Origin: Flavilitoribacter nigricans DSM 23189 = NBRC 102662
Lineage (GTDB): Bacteria > Bacteroidota > Bacteroidia > Chitinophagales > Saprospiraceae
DNA length: 64,000 nucleotides
Assembly: GCF_002646595.1 (NCBI RefSeq)
Contig: NZ_PDUD01000001.1
Location: forward strand, 62,001 to 126,000
Direction of reading: 5' to 3'
In this document: piece after piece, positions 45,738-54,916 of the stretch
How the letters are laid out: each line of letters begins with the position of its first letter
Position numbering within the stretch: position 1 is the first letter of the stretch
Position numbers and translations under genes: made by a program
Notes under the pieces: generated by a model
What the model saw: only the letters and a program-made list of their open reading frames with translations
Told to the model about the DNA's origin: nothing
The model's database searches: none

Positions 45738-46011
45738 CTCACATTTTTGGTCAAATTCTGTATGCACAACAAGGCTGGTACGTTATTGTTCCCGGACGAA
45801 AGTCTATTATAAAAATTTGGGATAGATTCACTCCCGAGTTGATCCGGATTATCAATTCACCTGATTAATGCCTATTTTTGGCAATCTCAAATTGACGGGC
45901 TGCCCCGACAAGCAACTGGAACCGGATCCCGGGGTTTTGGGATCCCGGAAAAATAACCGACCATCCTGCCAGATAGCTTCCGGGAACGGGCCTAAAAAGA
46001 GCCAAACCTTT

Positions 46012-46929
46012 ATGAAGACAATCAGCTATCTATTTTGTGCTTGTATTTGGGTGGTAGGTCTTTCAGCCTGCCAGGGCGAGCAGCAGCACGCCCAAAGCGA
46101 GATCAGCCGGCAGGAAGCCGTGGTAGAAAACGGCGGAGATCCCGAAACGGTCAATACCCTCGTCCAGCAATACCTGGCCTACACCACCAATTATCCGGAA
46201 GATAGCGAAGCCAACCCGAGGTACCTCTACCGGGCGGCGGCTTTGCAGTACCGGCTCAACAATTACGATGCCGCCCGCAACAACCTGGAAAAAGCAATTC
46301 GGGAGTATTACGACAATGAAAATACCCCAAATTCGGTTTTATTACTGGAAGATATCTATCAGGATAAGCTGAAAGACCGAATGGCGAGTAGTATCATTAT
46401 GCAGGCGGCCGCGGAAAGTTTTCCGGAACTGGCCAATCACCAGGAAAAGGTCGCATCGATCCAAAATTCCGGTCTGGCACCGGTAGCCCAGCGGCTAGAT
46501 GCCGTAGCCCGGGCCATGTACCCGGATACGACCGGCAGGATCGATCTGCGCCGGGCCAACGATTTTATCACCGGCGCGAGTGTGTACGCTCTGATCAGTC
46601 CGGATGGAGATCAGGTCCCGGAATTACTCTATAAAGCCGCCGAAACCGCCCGTACCGTTCAGGCCTTTACCAAGACCATCGAGTTGTACGACTGGCTGAT
46701 CGATCACTATCCGGATTTCGAAAAGGTACCGCAGGCCATGTTCCTGAAAGGATTTACGCTGGATAACGACCTGAGGAGGCTGGAGGAAGCCCGTGCGATC
46801 TACGAAGACTTTTTAGCCACCTATCCTCAGGATGATTTTGCCGATGATGCTCGGTTCCTGCTGGATAACCTGGGCAAAACCGACGAAGAGATCATCCAAT
46901 CGTTTGATGGTACTCAAGCGGAGCAATAA
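46012..46929 (+). CDS. TPR-containing lipoprotein
   Basis: 305 residues from the ATG at 46012, which begins a lipoprotein signal (ACIWVVGLSAC, lipobox Cys near residue 20). Upstream frame to 45868 is unlikely coding. Two TPR-like regions are visible: YLYRAAALQYRLNNYDAARNN near 75-105 and ELLYKAAETARTVQAF / AMFLKGFTLDNDLRRLEEAR toward the end, with DDFADDARFLLDNLG at the C-terminus. This style resembles BamD/Tol-associated proteins, but the length and order differ. It lies 5 nt before the YihY gene and is probably co-transcribed with it. Confidence 0.8.
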   Translation: MKTISYLFCACIWVVGLSACQGEQQHAQSEISRQEAVVENGGDPETVNTLVQQYLAYTTNYPEDSEANPRYLYRAAALQYRLNNYDAARNNLEKAIREYYDNENTPNSVLLLEDIYQDKLKDRMASSIIMQAAAESFPELANHQEKVASIQNSGLAPVAQRLDAVARAMYPDTTGRIDLRRANDFITGASVYALISPDGDQVPELLYKAAETARTVQAFTKTIELYDWLIDHYPDFEKVPQAMFLKGFTLDNDLRRLEEARAIYEDFLATYPQDDFADDARFLLDNLGKTDEEIIQSFDGTQAEQ

Positions 46930-46934
46930 TTGAG

Positions 46935-47987
46935 ATGTCGAAGCGAAGCAACGTATTTAAAAAACTGGGTGAATTGGTCGACCGCATCCGCGAATGGATT
47001 GTAACCAATCCTTTGCTGGTGGCCTTGCTGGACTGGGCTAAAACCCATTCGTTGCCCGGTTTTTTCAAAGTTCCCCTCTACGATGTAGTCGTCTTCGTTC
47101 TCCGGGAAGCACAGCGTTTTTCGCTTTCTATCCGCGCCAACTCTATAGCCTTCAGTTTTTTCATTTCCCTTTTCCCCGCCATTCTGGCCCTGTTCACCCT
47201 GGTGCCTTATTTCAGCAGTATCATCTATTCATTCCTACCCGGAGAGGAAGATTACGTTACGCTGCTGGTGGACGAACTGGATCAGATCATTCCCGGGGTG
47301 GATGTGAATATTACGGACCAGGAGGAACTGGAGGGGACCATTGAAGATAACATCTTTACCCAGACCCTGAGAGACATTATCGACAGGCCACGCTACGGAC
47401 TGTTATCGCTCGGTTTTTTTCTGGCCCTTTACTTCGCTTCCAACGGGATGATCGCCATGATGCAGGGCTTTGAAAAATCCTACGACCGTACCTTTAAGAA
47501 ACGAAGCAATTTCCGCAAACGAGGGATAGCCATTGGTCTGACCTTTTTGCTGGGTTTTCTGCTTTTCGCTTCCGTGCTGTTGATCATTATGGGTAACAGC
47601 ATTATCAACTGGCTCGATGCCTATATTAATTTCGACTCTTTTGTCCATACATCCATCACTTTGCTGCGATGGACGGTATTCATTCTGCTGTTCTACACCG
47701 GTATTTCCATGATCTACCGTTACGGAGCCCCTACCAAAAGGCGTTTCAGCTTTTTCTCACCGGGAACTACCCTGGCGGCCAGTTTATCTATTTTGTCCTC
47801 ATTGCTATTTTCTTTTTATGTAGAGAATTTCAGTCAGTACAACCGCCTATACGGTTCTATCGGTACCATCATTATACTTTTGCTCTGGTTGCAGATCAAC
47901 GCATTTACCCTACTCATCGGCTTTGAGCTCAATGCCAGTATTGCGGTCAACCGGGACCTGAAGGAGATAAAGGATGAAGAAGACTAA
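46935..47987 (+). CDS. YihY/BrkB-family inner membrane protein
   Basis: 350 residues. A basic N-terminus precedes about six membrane segments: SIAFSFFISLFPAILALFTLV, YGLLSLGFFLALYFASNGMIA, then FLLGFLLFASVLLIIMG, YTGISMIYRYGAPTKRRF and a final pair with LLWLQINAFTLLIGFELNA. These are family hallmarks. The function is not established; older ribonuclease BN annotation is wrong for this family. It overlaps nothing and is followed by the PorV-family gene 112 nt on. Confidence 0.9.
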   Translation: MSKRSNVFKKLGELVDRIREWIVTNPLLVALLDWAKTHSLPGFFKVPLYDVVVFVLREAQRFSLSIRANSIAFSFFISLFPAILALFTLVPYFSSIIYSFLPGEEDYVTLLVDELDQIIPGVDVNITDQEELEGTIEDNIFTQTLRDIIDRPRYGLLSLGFFLALYFASNGMIAMMQGFEKSYDRTFKKRSNFRKRGIAIGLTFLLGFLLFASVLLIIMGNSIINWLDAYINFDSFVHTSITLLRWTVFILLFYTGISMIYRYGAPTKRRFSFFSPGTTLAASLSILSSLLFSFYVENFSQYNRLYGSIGTIIILLLWLQINAFTLLIGFELNASIAVNRDLKEIKDEED

Positions 47988-48099
47988 AAGCGCCCGGAAT
48001 TGTAATGCAACCGTCGTTTGGGCCAAACATCCGACCGGCTTACACTTAAGCGGCCCGTTTGACGTTCTAAATTCAACACAGAAAATTACGGATCAGTAT

Positions 48100-49194
48100 A
48101 TGCTATCAGGTTCTACACTAAAACGTTGGCTACTCTTGCTGCCTTGCTCTCTTTTGCTGGTTTTGGGCACTGCCCAGAAATACAGTAACGAATTTCTCTC
48201 CATCGGTGTCGGAGCCAAAGCCCAGGCCCTGGGCGGCGCGGTCGTCGCCGGCATTGATGACGTCACGGCGGGAGCCTGGAACCCGGCCGGTCTGGCTGCC
48301 CTGCGGGCCGATCAGGGCCTGCAGCTGGGAGCCATGCACGCTGAATGGTTTGCCGGGGTCGGCAAATTTGATTTCATTGGTATGAGTCTGCCCATGGGCA
48401 ATGGAGATCGCCGTTTCGGACTTTCCTTCATCCGCTTCGGGATCGACGGCATTCCCAATACCCTGAGCCTCTACGAAGAGGACGGCACCGTAAACTTTGA
48501 TAATGTCACGGAATTTTCCTCGGCCGATTATGCCTTCATCGGCACCTACGCCCGGCGGATAGAAAAGGGCAACGGCCAACTGCTTTACGGCGGCAACGTC
48601 AAGGTCGTTCACCGCAAGATCGGCCCCTTTGCCAATTCGTGGGGTTTCGGTGCGGACCTGGGGCTTCAGTATCATGTCGGCAACTGGCAGTTCGGCGCCT
48701 TAGCCAAGGATATTACCACCACCTTCAACGCCTGGTCTTTTTCCTTTACGGAAGATCAGAAAGAAGTGCTGGCGCTGACGAATAACGACATTCCCATCAA
48801 CAGTATCGAGATCACCAAGCCCCAGCTGATCCTGGGCGCCGGCTACCGGATGGACCTGGGTAATGCCGGATTGCGCCCGGAACTGGATTTCATCATCACC
48901 ACCGATGGCAGACGAAATACCCTGGTCTCTTCTGACCCCTTCAGCATTGATCCGGCTCTGGGGCTGGAATTCGACTATCGGGACTTTCTTTTCATCCGCG
49001 GTGGGGTCAGTCAGTTTCAGCGAGAAACTGACTTTATGAACGAAGAACAGCTTACTACCCGTCCCAGTCTGGGTATTGGACTGAAGATCTCCAAACTCTA
49101 CGTAGATTACGCCTTTTCGGACATTGGTGACCAGGAAAGCCGCTTTTCCCATATTATTTCGCTCAAGCTGGATATCGTCCCGAAACAGCCCTGA
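48100..49194 (+). CDS. PorV/PorQ-family outer-membrane protein
   Basis: 364 residues from the ATG at 48100, which begins a signal peptide (LLLLPCSLLLVLGTAQ). The frame continues upstream to 47974, overlapping yihY, but that part is not protein-like. The mature N-terminus FLSIGVGAKAQALGGAVVAG then AGAWNPAGLAAL is the PorV signature, and further barrel strands follow to LKLDIVP. PorV is the T9SS shuttle and outer-membrane component that delivers cargo to the attachment complex; PorV paralogues with unknown roles are common. Two probable T9SS cargo proteins lie elsewhere in this window. Confidence 0.85.
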   Translation: MLSGSTLKRWLLLLPCSLLLVLGTAQKYSNEFLSIGVGAKAQALGGAVVAGIDDVTAGAWNPAGLAALRADQGLQLGAMHAEWFAGVGKFDFIGMSLPMGNGDRRFGLSFIRFGIDGIPNTLSLYEEDGTVNFDNVTEFSSADYAFIGTYARRIEKGNGQLLYGGNVKVVHRKIGPFANSWGFGADLGLQYHVGNWQFGALAKDITTTFNAWSFSFTEDQKEVLALTNNDIPINSIEITKPQLILGAGYRMDLGNAGLRPELDFIITTDGRRNTLVSSDPFSIDPALGLEFDYRDFLFIRGGVSQFQRETDFMNEEQLTTRPSLGIGLKISKLYVDYAFSDIGDQESRFSHIISLKLDIVPKQP

Positions 49195-49241
49195 TCACCG
49201 CATCGGCCGGCCGGCATCCAACCGTATTTGCCTGGGATGGC

Positions 49242-49265
49242 CTTCCCCGATCGGTTGTGGGGAAG
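49242..49265 (+). terminator. Hairpin after the PorV-family gene
   Basis: CTTCCCC (49242-49248) and GGGGAAG (49259-49265) form a 7-bp stem with a 10-nt loop, 47 nt past the stop. There is no T-run, so termination is uncertain. Confidence 0.35.
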
Positions 49266-49647
49266 CAGTTAAATTAGTGCTCCTAAAATTTGCCGGGCAG
49301 GCACAACAATAAAATAAATAAACGGCACGTTCATAGACAAACCCAACAACATTTGCCTTGACATCTCCCAATAAAAATTATAATTTAGGCTAAATTTCTC
49401 GCAAAAACGCCCTTCTTAAGAATATTGCGAATACATACGCTCTTGGGTCTATACTTTCTATCGCTATCATAAAATAACCATTTACCTAATTATTATTGAT
49501 TTGACCGGTATGTCCGGTTGAGACAATAGGTCCGTTATCTCCCGTTCGGGATTTAAGCGGTCCATCCTAGCTATATTTCTGGCACTCCATACTGAGTACG
49601 GATTGCCGGCTATACCAATATTTCACATCGTCCCTATTGATCGTATT
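49266..49647. other. Leader/promoter region of the giant gene pair
   Basis: About 380 bp without a supportable gene. It is AT-rich for its first half. A small inverted repeat ACCGG/CCGGT lies around 49505-49518. It should hold the promoter of the giant genes; no clear -33/-7 pair or riboswitch is seen. Confidence 0.4.
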
Positions 49648-52600
49648 ATGAAAACCGACACCTTAAAACCACAACTGGCTCACCTGGTCGGCCATTTAAA
49701 AGCACCGGGTAAACAAAAGATTGACAAACTCCATCAGGCCCTGGCGGATCAGCTGGTCCATCAGGAACTCTCCGACATGCTGGCCCGTCCGCTGTCTTTC
49801 GAGACGGCTGACGCCTTTTCCCATCCGGCCGTTCCCAGGAGGCTCAAAGACCGCCTGGAAAAGGTCCTCAAGAAAACCGAGAAGAAATCCAAGTCGAAAG
49901 ATCCCGAACCCGAATACCGGGTATTTCGCCGGGAAACGCCACTGGTTACCGATCTCGGGCGCGGCGGTAGTCCGGCCTGGGCCCGGGGTGCCGTTCCGCA
50001 TCATTCACTAGGGCCCTACCTGGGTACCGACGGCCGGCAATTCTGGTTTGATTTTTACCCCGTGGTCAAGATCATCAGCATTTATGCGCCGAACAACCCG
50101 GATCCTATTTTACTGTTCCCGGTAAAAGAGGATAAACTCAGTAGTACCCTCAGTAACCCTTCCCGGGGCAGACAACTCTTCGATCTCGAATCCGGCAGCT
50201 TTTATATTCTGGGACGACTCTTCAACCCCAATGTACCGGCGGCACAGTACGCCGGTCTCCAGATCAAGGGCGGTAAAGTGGCCCTGAAGGGGAAACTCAC
50301 CAACAACCACGGCAAGCTGATCCTGCAGAACGGAGCCAGCCTCGAATTTCAACTGCAACTGGACGACAAGGGACGAACCAAGAGTAAAACCAAGAAAAAA
50401 ACCGGAAGCGATTTCCTAAATGCCGATCTCAGTCTGCCGGATAACTTCGTATTTACGGTCACTCCGCAGTCACTCACGATCAACAAACTGGGCAATGCCC
50501 GTTGGAAATTATACGGTGAGGAAAACAAATTCAGCTGGGATAAATCTCAATCACCATCTTACCATACTACACTTTCACAGGTGCTGATCCCCATGCAGAC
50601 GGCAAAAGGTGAATTCAACGTAAAAGAGTCCCTTTCACCTTTCTGCCAACTGCAGGGTTCCGGCCCGATCAGTCAGGTTGCCTGGGCTTTGCCCGTTTCC
50701 GCTATCGACACCCAAAAACCGACCGCGGCCACCGGAAACGGTGGTATTTTGTTGCAGGCCAAATCCGGACTGCAGGCAAATTGGCGGAATTTACAGGCGG
50801 GTCCGGTAGCCTTGGCTGCTCCTTCCGTTTTTCTGAACCATCAACAACTGGCGATCAATGACCTCGCGGCCGGTAACATTTACGCCCACCAGTTGTACCA
50901 GCTCTGGCCGGAAGAAGATGGACAGGAATACAGCACGCTGCATTTGCAGTATACGGATGCCTTTGCCTGGTGGTACGTGGCCAATGCCGAGCAGGAATTG
51001 ATGGGCGTCGCCGCCGATGCAGAACTGCGGGGAGATCGTCCGGTTGAAGTAGACGGGCAACCACTGGCCGTCCGAACCAAAGCCTCGCTGGTCTTATTCG
51101 GCTACAATGATGAAGAGCAGACGATCGCGGTGTACGACGATAATATCTTATTTGACAATTATCTACCGAACGATCCGAGCACCTTACCGGAACCCATGGG
51201 CATTGCCATCCGGAATGCGTTGTTCACCACCACACCAGTCAATGGATTCTTCCTTTTTGGGAAGATCGATCCGGACGAAGCTATCATCACGGAAGGCAAC
51301 AGCCTGCTGAGTATGGGACTGTACCACTACCTCCCTACTCTGCCCCACCCGTACGCGGCCAACCTGGGAGTCATTGAACGACAGCTTCCACCCATCGACG
51401 ACCGGGCTTATCTGGCCGGTACGAATAATTATCGGACGCAGGTGACCCAGTTGCTCATCGCTCAGGTGAAATGGGCGCCGGACGACACCCAGGAAAGCGG
51501 CAGTTCGGTAGAAACGAATTTTCTGTTGGCTCCCCTACCCTCCGGCGGTTTCAAACTGCCGGATCCCGATTCCGTCACCCGGCCGGTATCCGATAATGTA
51601 GTGAGCCCGGCCCGCAACACCTATACCTCTTTCGCGAACAATTTTTCCGGAGAAACGGGAGGCCCGGCCACCCACGCCGCTGCCGCTCCCAGAGAATCGA
51701 ACGAAGGCCAGTGGGATGACTACTTTGACGTACTGACTAATGAGACTTTTGCCCTGTTGGATGTTTCCACTCAGGCCGATCTCATGGGAGTCAGTTTCAA
51801 CTATATTGGTGAGGAAACCCATCTCTTCATGACCACCTACGATGTGGCGGAAGATGGAGAAAACGCAGCGATCCTGCAGATCAAAGGACTCGACCTGAGC
51901 ACCCAGGCGCGCTTCGCCCGGGCCTTTACCGTACCTCAGATCTCCTGGGAGCCCCTGATCAATCTTACGCAACCGGCGATTGCCGGCGACCCCGTCGGCG
52001 GCTGGAACCTCTATCCGAATGACGGCGGACCGACCCGCTTCGGGACCACCGGCTCCGAAATGGTACCATTGGAACCCGTTCCGGTGGTGGAGCATCTGGT
52101 CCATTCCTTCCACGATGAGAACAAACCCAATAGCGCTACCTGGGCCCTCTTTGCGCTACCCTTCGGCATGAAGGCGTTTGCTATGCTGCAAAGAAGCAAC
52201 GGGCAGATCAAAAAAGATACCGACCTCCAGCTTTTACAGCCCTTATTCCCGAATGACCTGCGCGGAGGCCTGCAGTTACAGGCTTTATCCGGACAACCGC
52301 CGAACGAAGGAGAAGATAACGTTTTCCGGGGGGCTACCTTCCAGCTGAATAACGTTTTGACAGCAGCCGGTCAGGAAACCTTCGCCTATACGCTCGGTGC
52401 CCTGGTCTCCGAAATATTCAACCGGGAATTCATGCTCGATCCCTTCCCGGGTATCCGGGACCGGGGTGTCCCTCTGAAGCGGATCGACTTTTCCGGTTAC
52501 GGGGCCAGTACGATGAGCGACTGGCGGAATAGCAATGCGATGATCGCCCAGACGAGTCAGGCCCGCTTCAATGTCTTTAAAGGGCGGACCGCGCACGAAG

Positions 52601-54840
52601 TCATCCAGGTCCGAAGCCTGATCTATCCCTGGGGTATCCGGGTGGTCCGCACCATTACGATCTTCCGGGTGAGCACCGGCTTTGTTTATCGCTTTGACAG
52701 CGGCTGGCAGGCCGAAAGCGACGGCCTTTTTGATTTTTCCTACCGGGTACCGATCGAGGACGGGAATCCGAACGTACAAAATGTGGTAGAAGCCCGGGAA
52801 AGTCCGTACGAGATCCATCCCGGTGTTGTCCGGGGGCTATACAAAGTGCGGGAGATCATCGATACGGATGACATCCTCCCCTACGAACCGATCTGGAATA
52901 AAAGCCAGAACGGTGCCCATCCGCTCGACCGGACTTTCATCAATGAAGACAAAGCCGAAGAGGCCGTTACTTCCCCGATGTCCGTCGAGGTCAAGTTGGC
53001 TCCGGTTTATTTTGACGCCGATGTCGAGATCGACGGCCTGGTCCAGGGCGGCACCAACGGGCGGGTACCATCTAAAAAGATCCTCGGTTTCGTCCAGGTG
53101 GCACCGGCCGCACAACCGCTATCTCCGGCACTATTCCAGGGCCTGCTCAACTATCAGTTGGGAGCGATCGGCGGGAATCTGGACTGCACCATTGCCATGG
53201 CGGAAACCCAGCAGCTTATGCGGATCAACCGCTTTGAAATGAGCCCATCCGTAAAGGCCGGCAACAATCCGGCCGATCCGATATTTGCGGCGCTTGCCCG
53301 GGGCTCAGTGATCCTCCCGAAAGACGGTTCCTGGAGTATGGTCCAGCAGGCAGAGAGCAACGGTGAGGTCAGTCCGCTACCGGACGCTTCCAGTCTGCCG
53401 GTAATCCGGATCGGAAAAATGGTGAAGACCCAGAAGCAGGATTCCGAGGGCAATACTTATTTCGAAATGGCCCTGCCGCCGGCCAACACCAACGAAAAAT
53501 GGAGACTGGCCAACGCTATTGATCTGCTCCGACCGCCGCAAACCGATACGGTTAATTTCGGTTTCCTGCAAAACACGGGCACCCAGAAAGCCCTGTTCCG
53601 GGTTCCGGCCTTCCAGCGTGGGGTATCCAGCCTGATCAGTGAAGTGCCCGATTTTGCCGACGGTTACCGACTGATCAATTCTACCGGCATATTCCCCAAT
53701 ATTCAGGATGCCATTCCGATGCCTCTCAACGGATCGGTAGTGGACATACTGGAGGAAGGCTTTCAGATGATCCAGGGGAATATTCCCAAGGAGATCGAGA
53801 TCCCGCTACCGGCCGAACCGCTGGTACTGGTTGACGAGCAGCCCTACCTAAAGATTTATATTGAATACAAGGACGACAGCTCCAACGGTAAGCTCAATTT
53901 CGGCCTGGATGCCCTCAGCCAGGACACCGGCAAAAAGTGGCTGTCCAAAATGGATAATATTCGTATGGTGGTCGATCTCGGTCCCATTGAACGGATGTTG
54001 ATCGTAAGTGGGAAGTTTGATTCGGAGAAAGGAGCCGAACCCGGTTTCATCAATCCGGTGATCAAGTTCAACGAAACCTACTTGCAACCCATCATCGATC
54101 TACTCACCATTCTGTCGACCCTGAGTAAAAACCCCGCCGATCCGGCCAGTTACGGGGACCTCCTGCAGAAAGGTCTGGAGATCGCCATGAGCAACACTGC
54201 CGATAGCTGGGAATACCGCATGCACGCGGTGAAGGAGATCCCGGTGATCAAATTCCCGCCGCCGGCAGTCGCCTCGGCCGCCGATCCGCTGAAGATCGAA
54301 GCCGGTCTGCGCGTGGGATGTTATTTCAACCAACCGTTCAGGCTGACCACCGATATCGAGCAGCTGCTTCCGAGCGCAGGAGCGTTCCTCGAATTCTACG
54401 GTCGCCTTTCGGTAATGTGCGCCAGTGTAGGCGCCGCCACGATCTACGCGACCGGTTCTGTCAATCTGGCGCTGGCGGCCGATATCAAGCTCGGCCCCAC
54501 GCTCTCCATGAGTTACGGCTTCGGAGCGGAGATCATCGTCGGCCTACCCGTAGCCGGCAACGTCTCCCTGCTCTTTATGGTTGGGGTAGACATCTACATG
54601 GACCAACAGGTGCTCGTCGTCGGAGCCTTTCTGCTCTTTAAAGGAAGGGCGGAGATCCTGGGCGGCATTGTCACGATCCAGATCATGATCGAGGCCAAGG
54701 GCTCCATTACCAAAAACATTAGTGGTCCGGATCGTACGGAGATGTTGGCACAGGTAACTTTCGCCATCGACATCAGTATTGCCTGGGTGATCAACATCAG
54801 TTTCTCAGAATCCTGGCAGGAAACCCGCCAGGTAGCCTAA
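49648..54840 (+). CDS. Giant protein of unknown function, first of a pair (about 1730 residues)
   Basis: I do not recognise this protein. The ATG at 49648 gives 1730 residues; the frame is open 45 nt further up with a TTG. There is no signal peptide, so it is cytoplasmic or exported by an unusual route. The first 90 residues are helical and end in a basic linker (RLEKVLKKTEKKSKSKDPEPE). The next 1450 residues look mainly beta, with many Pro/Gly turns and aromatic strands (GTDGRQFWFDFYPVVKIISIY). Near 1400-1560 is a more alpha part (NETYLQPIIDLLTILSTLSK). Residues about 1575-1700 are strikingly hydrophobic and strand-like (LALAADIKLGPTLSMSYGFG, VSLLFMVGVDIYMDQQVLVV). No T9SS domain and no catalytic motif are visible. 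It is followed by nine 7-bp repeats and then the second giant gene. Confidence 0.85.
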   Translation: MKTDTLKPQLAHLVGHLKAPGKQKIDKLHQALADQLVHQELSDMLARPLSFETADAFSHPAVPRRLKDRLEKVLKKTEKKSKSKDPEPEYRVFRRETPLVTDLGRGGSPAWARGAVPHHSLGPYLGTDGRQFWFDFYPVVKIISIYAPNNPDPILLFPVKEDKLSSTLSNPSRGRQLFDLESGSFYILGRLFNPNVPAAQYAGLQIKGGKVALKGKLTNNHGKLILQNGASLEFQLQLDDKGRTKSKTKKKTGSDFLNADLSLPDNFVFTVTPQSLTINKLGNARWKLYGEENKFSWDKSQSPSYHTTLSQVLIPMQTAKGEFNVKESLSPFCQLQGSGPISQVAWALPVSAIDTQKPTAATGNGGILLQAKSGLQANWRNLQAGPVALAAPSVFLNHQQLAINDLAAGNIYAHQLYQLWPEEDGQEYSTLHLQYTDAFAWWYVANAEQELMGVAADAELRGDRPVEVDGQPLAVRTKASLVLFGYNDEEQTIAVYDDNILFDNYLPNDPSTLPEPMGIAIRNALFTTTPVNGFFLFGKIDPDEAIITEGNSLLSMGLYHYLPTLPHPYAANLGVIERQLPPIDDRAYLAGTNNYRTQVTQLLIAQVKWAPDDTQESGSSVETNFLLAPLPSGGFKLPDPDSVTRPVSDNVVSPARNTYTSFANNFSGETGGPATHAAAAPRESNEGQWDDYFDVLTNETFALLDVSTQADLMGVSFNYIGEETHLFMTTYDVAEDGENAAILQIKGLDLSTQARFARAFTVPQISWEPLINLTQPAIAGDPVGGWNLYPNDGGPTRFGTTGSEMVPLEPVPVVEHLVHSFHDENKPNSATWALFALPFGMKAFAMLQRSNGQIKKDTDLQLLQPLFPNDLRGGLQLQALSGQPPNEGEDNVFRGATFQLNNVLTAAGQETFAYTLGALVSEIFNREFMLDPFPGIRDRGVPLKRIDFSGYGASTMSDWRNSNAMIAQTSQARFNVFKGRTAHEVIQVRSLIYPWGIRVVRTITIFRVSTGFVYRFDSGWQAESDGLFDFSYRVPIEDGNPNVQNVVEARESPYEIHPGVVRGLYKVREIIDTDDILPYEPIWNKSQNGAHPLDRTFINEDKAEEAVTSPMSVEVKLAPVYFDADVEIDGLVQGGTNGRVPSKKILGFVQVAPAAQPLSPALFQGLLNYQLGAIGGNLDCTIAMAETQQLMRINRFEMSPSVKAGNNPADPIFAALARGSVILPKDGSWSMVQQAESNGEVSPLPDASSLPVIRIGKMVKTQKQDSEGNTYFEMALPPANTNEKWRLANAIDLLRPPQTDTVNFGFLQNTGTQKALFRVPAFQRGVSSLISEVPDFADGYRLINSTGIFPNIQDAIPMPLNGSVVDILEEGFQMIQGNIPKEIEIPLPAEPLVLVDEQPYLKIYIEYKDDSSNGKLNFGLDALSQDTGKKWLSKMDNIRMVVDLGPIERMLIVSGKFDSEKGAEPGFINPVIKFNETYLQPIIDLLTILSTLSKNPADPASYGDLLQKGLEIAMSNTADSWEYRMHAVKEIPVIKFPPPAVASAADPLKIEAGLRVGCYFNQPFRLTTDIEQLLPSAGAFLEFYGRLSVMCASVGAATIYATGSVNLALAADIKLGPTLSMSYGFGAEIIVGLPVAGNVSLLFMVGVDIYMDQQVLVVGAFLLFKGRAEILGGIVTIQIMIEAKGSITKNISGPDRTEMLAQVTFAIDISIAWVINISFSESWQETRQVA

Positions 54841-54903
54841 CGCCTGACACCCGGCACCTGACACCTGAAAACTGACACCTGACACCTGACACCTCCAGAC
54901 TCC
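54841..54903. repeat. Nine 7-bp tandem units (CACCTGA type) between the giant genes
   Basis: Immediately after the stop codon, 63 bp divide into nine 7-bp units: CGCCTGA, CACCCGG, CACCTGA (twice), AAACTGA, CACCTGA (twice), CACCTCC and AGACTCC. The next gene's ATG follows 13 nt later behind an A-rich stretch. The period of 7 differs from the 8-bp tracts elsewhere in the window. Confidence 0.85.
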
Positions 54904-54916
54904 TAAATCAAAAAAA

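Noticed and set aside
54841-54903. Coding continuation joining the two giant genes
   Set aside because: The TAA at 54838-54840 is in frame, the heptamers shift frame with each unit, and the second gene has its own ATG.
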